The notes beneath the pieces were generated by a model that was not told the origin of the DNA, searched no databases, and worked only from the letters and a program-made list of their open reading frames with translations. Below, one piece after another: positions 22,238 through 32,905 of a DNA stretch of 64,000 nt. Location of the stretch: the NCBI GenBank assembly GCA_033725935.1, contig MU867074.1, positions 248,001 through 312,000 on the forward strand, read 5' to 3'. Position numbers and translations under genes: made by a program. The stretch comes from Cladorrhinum sp. PSN259 (taxonomy: Eukaryota; Ascomycota; Sordariomycetes; Sordariales; Podosporaceae). The first letter of the stretch is position 1, and each line of letters starts with the position of its first letter.

Positions 22238-23196
22238 TGGCCCATCCAGTTAGACCTGCCGGTAAAAGGTTCAAGAACACATTTAATACACGACGACACA
22301 TCTTCATGTATATCTTTTAGTCATCCTTTCCCCTCACTTTCTCGCTTTCCGCCCTTATACCTTGAAGAGACAATTCAGGCAGAGCAGAGGAGTCAACAGC
22401 TTCAGCAGCCCGTGGAACGCCCCACCTTAGTTGAGATTTCAAGGAGTATAAACGAATCCATTACATTTGGGTTTGCCCTCCTTTGCCAGTCACCCGCTTT
22501 CTCCTGCCCCTCCTTCTCCACATCTTGAGCAGAGAACTGCCGCGGGAAAACGAGAGCATGGGAAGAGAAACCCCAACGCAATGAAGAGCTCTTTAATCCC
22601 GAAGGTAATGGAGAACACCAGGTAGCTGAAGAAGGTAGGGTAGGAAGAGATAATTAGAAAGAAAGCCTGCCGATATCGCGAAGTTGGCTGAGGCAATATA
22701 TATCGTCGCTCGAAAAAAATGGAGCGTGGATAAAATGCCATCCCAAATGCAGAGAATTCTCGCTCTGTCGACAAGGCCTCCCTTCATTCCTCCGTTCCAT
22801 CTTCCTATGTTCGCAAAACAAAATGCGGCAACAGTATCCCGCCCACCCCGACTAACCCAACAAGTTTTTTTTGGCCCATTTAATGTGTCCCGTCCTTCTC
22901 TGTGTTTCGTTGTTCAAAAACAATTACTGCCGCCCCCAAGACCTCAGCACCGAACGTAAATCAACCACCAACGCCTTCCATATCCCTTTCCCTTCCCTAC
23001 CCTTCGCACCCTGAGCCCATTCAATATCCTACTCCTATCCCAACAAAAGCGTCAAACAAGAGCGCAAGCGATCTCATGAATGAAACTCAAAGCCAAGAAA
23101 AACTTGTCGAATTTCTGATAGAAGTGGGTTGCGTGTTGCGTAAAACCGACAAGAAAGAGAAGGCTAATAGACACACGGAAAAAACAACACCAGTGA

Positions 23197-26162
23197 TTAT
23201 TTTACATCACTCCCATCACCATCAACGCCACCGCCTCCTTCTTCTGCAGTTGTTGTTTCTCCTCCTCCTTCTACCACACCACCTTCCGGAGAAGTAGCCC
23301 TGACCACAGCTGTCTTGATACTGGGCGAGATATTGATCGATATCTTCTTCGCTGTAACGTTAGCTGCTGGGCTTCCCTCACGGCTCCGAGGTTTGCTGTT
23401 GTTCCCGTTGTGAAAGCTCTGCTTCTTTTTGAGGATGGAAGAAGATATAGAAGAAGCGTTGCTCCCTGCGCTGCTACTATTCCTTCGCTTGTGCTGAGTC
23501 AACTTGTCCAAGGCATCTTCATCCTCCTCTTCTCTACGCCTCTTCTCTGATAGCCTCTCCGGTGGCGGAGCAGAAGTTGTGGGCGTGGTCGGTGGTTGTT
23601 GATTTTCCTTAGAAGCTTCATCGCTAGCACCATCACCAACGGGCGTCATAACCGCATCTTCCTCCTCATCCGAAGTGTACTCAACAAGCAGTTTTGATGA
23701 CCCACCGCTACCATTTGAAGCGCGAGATTCAGGTCGAGGCGTTGCGACGGGGTTGTGATTCTCGTCCTCATCGTCTGACGTGTTCCAGTATGCTTCCTGA
23801 GCTTCATCCACAGCCAGTTGCTCTCCCCTCCCCACGGGGCCTGGTCTCCTTGCGGTGGCGGTCTCGTCGTCCGACTCGACAAAGTAGGAATCACCATTAG
23901 TTGTATACCCGTGACTCGCATCATAGCGCTCAATATAATCTCGGAACAAGTCAATATGAGAAAGCGCCATGAGCTTGTCCTTATACTTCTCAACGACTTG
24001 CTTAATCAGCTCCTTGGTGTTTTCTTTAAGTATAAGGGCGAATAGATCGAGACAGGCGGAGCAGAGTAGGTTGTCCCGAGGCAGTGTCCGCAGCAGGGCG
24101 TCCAGAATGGGGCCGAGAATTTGTTTCTCAGCAATATGCTTGATGTAAAATTCGTCCTGAAGGACTACTAGCAGGCGGAAGAATCGAATGGCAACTAGAT
24201 ATTCTTTAGTTAGCTCAAGTTCTCACCATGAATACTTCTCTAAACACGACATACCGAGTTGAAGATGCTTCTCCTTGCACCCTAGTAACTGAGCAAAGCG
24301 TTGCGGAATGTTACGCGTCATAACGAAAAATTTGCTGCGATGCTGATGATGTCGAATGCAGAAGCAAAGAATCTCATTCAGATAGCCGAATATGCCATCT
24401 TCTAGTGCGGTGAACTTCATGTCTTTTCGATCTTCCAGGTCGAGAAGAGGCTTGAATAGCCTGCCAGCTGATTGCTCGTAAAAGTATGCGAGGAATTGTT
24501 CTTGCTGAGGATCAATTTGTGGGGGTGCTCTTGCTCGCTGGCCACCAATCATCATCTCTCCTCTGCCGTCTTGCGGAACTGCCGGGTCCGGGCTGAGGAG
24601 CAACCTCAGCGCATCTGTAAGGTGCGACCTGATGCCCAGATCAACCTCAACAAGAAGAAGATCAATCAGCGTGTCTGTAAGTGGTGGGGTCTTCCTTGCA
24701 ATCTGCTCATAGATGGTTTTCCGAATCAGGGACGGATCATGGTCAATGACTGAAACCAAAATGTCAGTTGCTCCGACCCGGACCGACACATCAGAGTGAC
24801 GAAGCCCAAAGTTGATGACAGGAAGGAGGCCCTGTTGGAGAAAGTTGCCATACAGCCCCTGGCGAGCTGGTTGTTGTAGGTTCTTGGCAATAGCACAGCA
24901 TTGCTGAATGAAAAGAACCGCTTCCTTCTTGCGTAGAGGTTGCTCGTTGGGATCATGGAAGACGGCGAAGAGATCGGTCATGAATCCCGGAGTCATGTGC
25001 AGATGCTGCACGATATCAACCTGGTTGAAGAAAATAAGGGAATTGAGGACAGAAAAAGTCGGGTCGTCGAGAATCCGTGCCAGCACGACATCTTTTAGGT
25101 ATTGCAAGCGGTATGTCTGGTGAATCTTCCGGCGGACCGCATCATCCTGGATCCTCACCACCTCCTTGTATCGCCCTTGGTTGTTCAACCATTGCCTGTG
25201 ATTCGCTTTGTGACTCGGGAAATCGGGATCGTACTCCATCGCGCCTACCACACCCATCACACATTCGTCCGATACCGCGAGTTCGATAATGGCTGTGTCA
25301 TTTAGCATCAACAAATTCTTCATGATGCTGCATAGCAAATGTAGACACGACAGGCTCTCCAGGTCCTCGGCCATATCCAGCAGGTCAATTAATTTGACGA
25401 CATAGTTCTCCGATACGATAACTTTGGCGAGCGCATCGCGGCCGGCTGGCGTCTGTGACAGATGTCGTACGGAGTTATCAAGGTCACGCAGTGCTCCGAG
25501 TTCCGCTGGTGGAAGCTGGATTGATGGGGGCATTTCCATGGCGAGGTCATCCGAGAGACCGTCGTCTGTGACACGGTGAGTTAGTAGGCATCCCCCTTGG
25601 TTCAATCCGCCTTTCATACCTGGGCATCCCATGGCAGATTGGAAGGTTTGCTGGACGCTATCAATAAATTTCCTGCCAGGCTGGGTCAGATCCAAATTCC
25701 CAACAGGTGACGCTGCTCTTGACGAACCATATTGATTGACACCCATCAGCCTCTTGAAAGCTAAGAGCCATATCAACTCCATTGTCAGTCCATACGATTA
25801 ACGTATCTATTCTTCGAAATTAGTTATAGTGTGACAAGCCACAAACATTCGAGACTACCTGCCTTGCTGTTTTTGGAAGCCATCCTCCTTGATTACCTTA
25901 CTCTCAAGGAGGAGGCGATCGGGCTGGTCCTCGGACTGGACGATAACGCGGGGTTCCTTTGGCTGGCCATCTTCGACCTATATATACGGGAGCAATTAGA
26001 GTTGTAGCTCGGGACGCAGAAATCAGTGCAGCAACATACCGCTACAAAGCAGGCCGTGCAGAAACCGGTGCCGCGGTCGAACCAGTCATTGTTACGGAGC
26101 TCGTAGACCTTGACGCGCTTCTTGTCTGTCGTCGTCTGATGAGGCACTGGTTGTGCCATCAT
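23197..26162 (-). CDS. psy2: Protein phosphatase 4 regulatory subunit 3 (PSY2/SMEK)
   Basis: Regulatory subunit that directs PP4 to substrates in DNA-damage recovery and signalling. Six exons: 26040-26162, 25863-25977, 25728-25806, 25620-25672, 24255-25565 and 23197-24194, giving 892 residues. The N-terminal EVH1-like domain has KKRVKVYELRNNDWFDRGTG, then LLLESK, FQKQQDTLIVW and MALSFQEA. The SMK-1/DUF625 region and ARM-like repeats follow (for example DLESLSCLHLLCSIMK, ECVMGVVGAMEYDP, RRKIHQTYRLQYLKDVV, NSLIFFNQVDIV). The C-terminus is acidic and then Ser/Pro/basic-rich, probably disordered with nuclear signals. The start is the MMAQPVPH methionine pair; no upstream in-frame ATG exists. The intron after exon 2 appears to use a GC donor. 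The 54-nt intron after exon 4 is in frame and has no stop. Confidence 0.93.
25807..25862 (-). other. Apparent GC-AG intron in psy2
   Basis: Using the donor AAG|GCAGGT and acceptor AATAG|ATACG restores FQKQQDTLIVW, which is nearly invariant in this family. The only nearby GT donor gives an in-frame alternative with an acceptor at CGAAG, but it replaces the conserved junction with QQGRIDTL. Confidence 0.6.
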
Positions 26163-29100
26163 CAGCGGCTCAGGCTCCTCCTCCTCCTCCTTTTGGGGGT
26201 CGTGGTTCTCGCTGAGAAGGTGGGGGGCGATATTGAGGGGGTGTTGCGACTGCAACTCAAACTGCGACTGTTGGTGCGACAGCGACAGTTCGGGTTCTGC
26301 CGGGTTGAGCAAAGCGATGGCGGCCACGGTCTCGACGGGGTGCGCGCTCCGGGGGGCGGGCGAGCGCGTTCGCAAAACGGTAGTAAGGTTAGATTAATTA
26401 AGGTACGGAGGACGACGATAGGTAGCTCCTTGGTGAGTTGTCGCGGACGGACGTTGCTGGTGCCGAGTGACGTCGACTGTTCAATGTTTGGGGCTGGTGG
26501 GAAAAATGGTCCAGGTCGCCATAAGGTTTCGGAATGGGTGATGCCTTTTCGGAGGAGCGATAAGACACCTCTGTATTGCGGAGACCGGACACGCGACCAG
26601 CAAGCAGCAAAGCAATCGCGCTCTCTTCCCAACCCAAATGCTCCTATTGCGCAACCGATTAGACACCTCTGCAAAAAGGCGCGATGCGGTTTCGGATGAC
26701 TGTCTGCGATGGTGGCGATGGATTTCTTGGGCCGATTTGATGGCTGCAGGCGCAAGGTTGCGATGAGAAGAGTGCGGGCGGAGTGCGTGATCCCAAGCGA
26801 GAAGCGGGCCCCAATCAGGTCTAGTGGCAAGCCTTGGTGCCGGCTTTTTCAGCGCACCCCATGCTAATAAAATAAGCGCGGGGCCTGCTGATGTCACACT
26901 TGTTCTTCTGGGCTTCCACTTCTTCTCAAGAGCGTCATTCCATCCCGTCGTCGCCGGCTTGGACAACCGAACCGCCGCTCTTTCTCTCCCCCACTCCGGC
27001 CCGGGCCTTTGTCCTGGGACTCTTGTCTCTTTGTATTTTCACCGATGTCCCTGTCGTCGGAATTTCTTCATCAGACGGCCCCCACTCGACGCCGATCTTG
27101 GTCTTCGCTTTCCCTCTTCACCTTGCCTTGGCTCTCCTCTCCGAGGTGAACGTCTATTTATATCCTTCCTCCCAAAATATCCCTACTGTTAGCCGTGGAT
27201 GGATGGTTCCTGTACAAATTCATTTTTTGCTTGCAACTCTCCTCTTTCATGGCAACGTGCTTAGACAGTGTGCTCCCTTGTTGACATTCACCATGCTTGA
27301 TGCATTTTAACAGTAGAGCATGGCATCCGTTCTCGCCAACATCGTCACAATGTTTATAGCATGTAAAAAAGAACAGCATTGTTCATCACAGACGCAGACT
27401 GTTGTCAAAGATTTGTGATCAAGACATTATCTCTTCCTTGGGTTGCACAGGTCTCGTTCACCACAACGAGTGCTTTGTACTGTACATGTACATGTCTTCT
27501 TGCATCATTGAATCATTGCATACTCTCTCTGCTCAACACCATGTACCTGGTGGTTGCCGAAAAGTTGCAGCTATATCGCAGCACCTCACCCGATTGTAAA
27601 CTCAAAGAAGGCATCATCGCCGAACCCCATCCTGCACCCTCATCAGCTCGTCCCGAGATCAGCAACCCGGTCTGTTCTCTATCTCATCCTCCTTATCCGT
27701 ACCTTCTCAATGATCTCTACTAGGCATCGAGTCATCATCCGATCAGGAAGCCAGCCAGCGAGCCCTAGATCTCCCTTTTCAGCAACCAGCATATCCCAAA
27801 TAGGGGAATCATGGCTTGATGGTGACAGGAAGACTTAGGCGGGTAACTCGGGCCCAAGAAAAACAGGATAACACCATCTCACAAGGCAAAAGCCACACGG
27901 GGCGCGCGGCAGACAAAAATGCCCGATGCCGGGCGGGAAGGCCGCGGGAGTTATCCTTCACATCTAACATCCGGAACATGTTGCCGCCGTCGCTAGATCC
28001 TTCAGGGACAAGCCACAGCCAACACAGACATCATCATCACCACCAAAACAAATGAACTCGATCCTCGCCAGAGATAAGGCAGGCAGACCGCCTCATATAA
28101 TCCTTCCTACACTAAAACAGGGTATCGGATGTTGCACCCTCGTCAGTTCAAACAAAGTGAGAAGAGGGATATAAACATACGCAACTGAGACCCGGCAAAC
28201 ACACCATGCTGCTGAAAAGTCCCTGACCGGCCTCCTGGCACGCAATAGATGATGACCCCCACGCCATCCAATCTTCTCCGGCTTCCTTCTCCTTGCGTCG
28301 GTCAGAAAATGAAACAGTGGGGGATTGACAACACAGTCCAGCCCGGCGCCGGGTGCTCACATGCAACGCACCCTACACACTTCTTTTCAAACGACGAAAC
28401 GCGGCGCTTGAGACACGGACGACACGAGGAAAAAAGAAGAAGCAGAACCTGGTAAAATACCAAAACCCACAACCTCCACTAATGCGCAAGGCTGAAAAGA
28501 CGACGATCGTTTCTTGGCCAATTGTTAGTGGCTAGGTGAAAAAAACCGAACCGCCTGCTGCGTGCTCTGCGCTTAATCGGTCCGGCTTTTTTGGTATCCA
28601 TATTCACTTTGTTTTTTCTCCATTCCCACTCCTGTCTCATGCAGAGACCATGTTGTTGACGATTCATGAGTCAACATCCGAACCCTGAAGGAATGGCAAG
28701 AGCGAGAAAAATGTAACCTGTGTATCGTACGCAATACGTATGTAGATAAGAGAAAAGAGGAAAGACGAATAAGAAACAAGCGCCGTCATGATGACCGGCA
28801 GATGCAGTGTAGTTCGTAATAATCCCAGATCGGATATGTTAATATTGTAGGTATTATGATCTGAGCCAGCGGTGTGGAGGCCTGTCAGGGTGACATCTGG
28901 GTTTATCAGTGGAGACCCGAACAAAATGTCTTGCTTTGTTTTCGTCCTTTCTACTTCTGCTTCCATCGGTACAAAATCGGTTGTATGAGGTGAGACGGGA
29001 TTGGGATGTTAATGATGACAGGGTTCAAGGGCAAGTTTTCTCGCTACGTGGTCTACGTAGTTACCCGCCCTGAGAGAGCCGCAATGACAGTAAATATGTC

Positions 29101-31474
29101 CCAAGGGTTGTTTGTGTCTGTGTGCAATGGATCTCATGTGCGTCCTGTGCCGAGAGCTGAAACGGAGACTTAAGAATGGACACCACTAGTGTCTCGTCAA
29201 CGGCCCACCAGCAGAAGACAAGACGAACTGGCATTTGAAGCTTTTCAGAACCGTCTGTTTGAGGTTGGAAAATGTGTGTTGTGAAAAGAAAGCCCCGACC
29301 CATGGTTTATAAAGCCTTTTAGTATCGCAGATCATGGCCTAGCGCGACAACTTTATCGGCACAGCACAAATCCGGAAAGAAAAGCAATTTTTTCATCTTT
29401 CCGTGCCTTCCTTCCTGCCGTTTGTTTGTATCGGAGATTTCTGCTATGTCGCACTATTGGCGTCGGACATGAGACGATGCCTGCGATAGGAAAGGCGTCA
29501 AAAGTGCCGCGTCTGATGTTGAAGCCCAAAGCGTCAAAGCCTCTATTCATTTTATCATTTTTCTCACCTCGCTTCCTATCTGACCAAGATAAGGCCAGTG
29601 TCTTAACCGCGAAGCATTATCACAGCGAACGACAGCCCAGCGGAGAGAGTTGCAGAGTCGGCACAAAATCAGAACCCCCTTGGCAGCAGCTGTGCTGTCT
29701 GACATAAGATCCGTTGTTGTCTGGCGGCAAGAATGGGCGACAAAGTGGTCAAATTTGGGCAGCAAATATGACGATTCCTTGCGTTTATCAAATATCAAGC
29801 GCCACTTCCGCCTCCTCGGCCATCTGGAGTGGTGATGAGATTCCCCTGCGGCGCGGCTTTCACACTCTCAATCAAGACCCCTGCGTCTTGTGGGCATTTT
29901 GCCGAGAAGTGCGGCTGGCCTTTTGATGGGACTGTGCTCATTTCGCTCTGCTTGGCAGGTCCTCGATGCCCATCCACCTCTCCAAACATCTCGTCGCCGT
30001 GGGGTATGTATCGTTGGAGATGCCAGGGGAATCTTTGGGATTCGTTGGAAGTTGTGGGATGTCGATGCCAGCACACGCCTGCATTCAACTCATCCAAGGT
30101 ATCGGGAGGGCGATCATGTTGTGCCAAGTCGCGTACTTCACCTGCGGCGCACCATGTTGGCGGTTCAAGATGCAGAGAGAGATTTGGAGTCGTATCGGAG
30201 CGTGTTGCATTGGTACGGTACCAATACGAGGATCCACTCTTGCTGCTGTTGCGTGGCTCCAGAGCTGGGGCCGTTGCAGGGGGTTGACAGGCCAGTCCCC
30301 CATTCGATTTTTCAACCCCTTGCACGGCTTGCTCCTCGTCTTGTTTTCTTGAATGAGACAACAGGACGTTTTTGGAATTCGGGACGAGGAGATCTTTCCG
30401 TCACAGATAGGATAAGGCTAAAGCAGGTAAATGCGGTGTGTGACTTGTCTCAAGGACCAATTGTTTGCAGAGTCCCTGAGTCTGGAACCGAGATAGACCA
30501 CTCATTGGAGATGGAGACTGAAGCAGAAATGGGTGGATTGAGTGCACAAAAGAGCATTCCCGTACCCCGCTGGTGCAGCCAAAGTGATGATCTCGCCTTC
30601 GACCGCCAGGCGACGACCCATGCATGGACCCGTCCCACCTTCCTCGAACCTCTCAAGGTCCAAATGCGCAAGGATGTGGGAGGTACCTGCCCTTGAGAGC
30701 CGGCTGGTTTCTCCAAGACCTCCCAAGACCCCCGCGCGCGTGGCTCCCCCTTCGTCCCGACAAGCAGAGAGCTGAAAGTCCAGATTCGTTCTAGTGAATA
30801 TGCTTGCTGTCTCTCCCACTTACCTACAGGGCCTTCGCAAGCAATTGCCTCTCCATATAATATAGGCACTGAGGTTCCTCCCCCCCAAGATAGACCTAGG
30901 GTCAAGTTTCCCATCTTTCGATCCGGACCATTGTCCTCCGATTCTCTCTCTTTATACCGCTTCAAGTTCACCTCTATTTTCGAGAGAGCCGCACTCTTCC
31001 AAACTTCCATTCTACTCCTAGTGCTCCCTTGGCTTGAGACCGTTCACTCTTGGCTGTGTCGGTCAGTTGCTTCGATTATAGAGGGCTGAGGTGCCTCCCA
31101 AACCTCAAAGTCTCAACACTGCCTACTTGCCCAGTTGCAAGGCAATTTACATCTCGTCGAAGAGTCACTACCTCTCGTTGATCGCCTTCAGCTCGAACCC
31201 TGCCCTTGGTCCCTCAGCTATAGCTCGACCATTTTAACCAGGAGCCAGGACGACGCTCGCTACCTCCCGCCGTTCCATGCAACCCAAAAACACTTAATAT
31301 ATTCCACAGCACTTTACACCCCGCAGCCAGCTTGCCATCAAAGACTGTCTTTCCTGGTCAGGTGTTTCTGCAACCCGGGCGTGTGACGTCGGACATATTT
31401 CACCCCGAATATTTATTGCCAACAATTCTCGCCACCAACCCCTCTTCTCTCCAACTTCATCTCAGCGCTGCATC
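26163..31474. other. Large divergent gene-poor region (5.3 kb)
   Basis: Head-to-head space between psy2 and the disordered-protein gene, several times larger than most other spacers here. GC-rich stretches near 26200-27000 and 29800-31000 hold overlapping open frames on both strands. Many lack a true ATG, and none shows a recognisable domain. The last part (30900-31474) is pyrimidine-rich and probably the core promoter and leader of the 31475 gene. It contains one ATG (31277-31279) that would give a six-codon upstream ORF. A perfect 12-base palindrome (TGTACATGTACA) lies at 27481-27492. No transposon features are seen. Confidence 0.55.
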
Positions 31475-32905
31475 ATGTCGATGTTCTCTTTTATTCGGCG
31501 AGGCCGCCAGGCCGCCAAGGAAGCTAAAGCTCAGAAGCAAGAACAAGAAAAGAAGGAAGCCCAGAAGCCCCCTTATAAACATATTCCCAAGCACGCCGCT
31601 ATCGATGCTCTCTCTGGGGGTCCTGCAGGATGGAGGGAGGACGAGAGGCAGAAGATCATTAACCAGAACAAGAGACGAAGTGCAATGACAGCAAACGGGG
31701 TGGGAATGACGGGCATGATGACACCAGTCCACCCCGGCACGCCTCGTGCGCACAGCACGCTTTCGAACGTCTCCTATCCGGCAGCCTCTGCCACCCCCGT
31801 CGTCCACCTTCCACGAAGTTACAGTTACAGCAGCATGCCAGCGGGATGGAACTACCAGGGAGGTGAGATGGCCTGCACTCCTGTCGACATGAGCGGAGTG
31901 TCATTCAAGGGCAAGGAGGTTGAGAGAGTGAGGGGCGTTTCTACTCCCCAAAGCCGGTCATCAAGCAGGCTCTCAGCCGGCCGCTTTCCCATTCCACTCA
32001 GCGCAATTGTTACCAGCGGCGACATTGCTGTCTCCCCTGCACACAGCTCCAGCAACTCTACCAGCTCACAGGACGATTTGGAAATGAAGCCTTCCAAGCA
32101 CACTTCTCTCCCTCCATCCACCAGCGTCACAAGAGGCCATACCCATAGACCCATGAGTGAGAACGGCTCCGTCCACCGCCTCCACCCCGCTCGCAGGCTC
32201 TCCGATGCTGACCAGAACCCGGCCGCCGCCAGAAAATCATACTCTCCGCGGACCAGCTCACTTTCTCCCGGAGTCCCCCCTGTCCCTATGATTCCAGCCG
32301 CACAATTCACTGCCTCTGGAATGTCCTCAGCCGTTGGATCAGCCGCCAGCTCTGTCACCATGGTTCCCGTTGCGTCAAGTGCATCTCTTGCCGCTAAGGC
32401 CTACCCTGTGGTGATCTCTCCAGTGACTGCGAAGATGGAGGATGAGGAAGACGATGCTCAGGAGATTTACCTAACACCAGAGAACTCGGACAGCGAGTCT
32501 TCTCCAGTCGGAACAGCGATCACGGTCCCTGTGCCAATAACCATCTCTCCCACCTCGGATTCTCCTTCAAAAGGACGACGCAGCCAGTCCAAACTCACCA
32601 GATTCACTGAGCTTCAAACCATTAATTCCAACGTCTCTGTCAGTGTCGAGACTACTACCGTCGCAGGAAACCTTAGCCCAATAGAGACGATCAAGAAACT
32701 CAACGAAAAGCAACGATCAGCCGTCACCGTCGCAGAGACGCTCCCAATTGACTTCGACGAAGGCAGCTTGCCTACTCCCAAGGGTCTGGATCTCCCAGCT
32801 CCCACGCAAAAGCAGGGCAAGCTCAGCAAGGCTTCTGGCCCCAAGACGGCCAAGAAGACACGATGGTCTCTACGAAGCTCCAAAAACACGGCTGTCGCAG
32901 TCTGA
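31475..32905 (+). CDS. Uncharacterised disordered fungal protein with conserved-looking basic N-terminus
   Basis: Single-exon gene of 476 residues. I do not recognise a named family. The N-terminal 75 residues are the structured-looking part: FSFIRRGRQAAKEAKAQ (basic, helical), KPPYKHIPKHAAIDALS, GWREDERQKIINQNKRRS. The rest is Ser/Pro/Thr/Ala-rich and low in hydrophobic residues, with an acidic patch (MEDEEDDAQEIYLTPEN) and a lysine-rich tail (KTAKKTRWSLRSSK). No signal peptide or membrane segment is seen. The many Ser-Pro and Thr-Pro sites suggest phosphorylation; this is inference. The start context (gcatcATGtcg) and length support a real gene. It is isolated by 5.3 kb upstream and 3.8 kb downstream, which suggests complex regulation. 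Confidence 0.75.
   Translation: MSMFSFIRRGRQAAKEAKAQKQEQEKKEAQKPPYKHIPKHAAIDALSGGPAGWREDERQKIINQNKRRSAMTANGVGMTGMMTPVHPGTPRAHSTLSNVSYPAASATPVVHLPRSYSYSSMPAGWNYQGGEMACTPVDMSGVSFKGKEVERVRGVSTPQSRSSSRLSAGRFPIPLSAIVTSGDIAVSPAHSSSNSTSSQDDLEMKPSKHTSLPPSTSVTRGHTHRPMSENGSVHRLHPARRLSDADQNPAAARKSYSPRTSSLSPGVPPVPMIPAAQFTASGMSSAVGSAASSVTMVPVASSASLAAKAYPVVISPVTAKMEDEEDDAQEIYLTPENSDSESSPVGTAITVPVPITISPTSDSPSKGRRSQSKLTRFTELQTINSNVSVSVETTTVAGNLSPIETIKKLNEKQRSAVTVAETLPIDFDEGSLPTPKGLDLPAPTQKQGKLSKASGPKTAKKTRWSLRSSKNTAVAV

Larger units (their letters stand above)
21639..23196. other. Tail-to-tail spacer with homopolymer and CTC repeats
   Basis: Convergent spacer of 1.56 kb between the decarboxylase and PP4R3 genes. 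It holds two poly-G runs (21639-21651, 21986-21997) and a (CTC)10 tract. A frame around 22157-22528 gives a run of leucines purely from the CTC repeat and is not accepted as a gene. Confidence 0.6.

Noticed and set aside
22157..22528. Leucine-rich ORF that looks like a membrane protein
   Set aside because: The leucine run is the translation of the (CTC)10 repeat and there is no other protein-like feature.
27481..27492. TGTACATGTACA palindrome as an operator
   Set aside because: A single 12-base palindrome in a 5-kb spacer has no supporting context.
29795..31010. Several overlapping frames of 130-268 residues on both strands
   Set aside because: Many start at GTG or TTG, not ATG, they overlap each other, and none shows a recognisable domain. 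GC-rich non-coding DNA explains long open frames here. The 186-residue minus-strand frame from 31010 has a true ATG but no other support.
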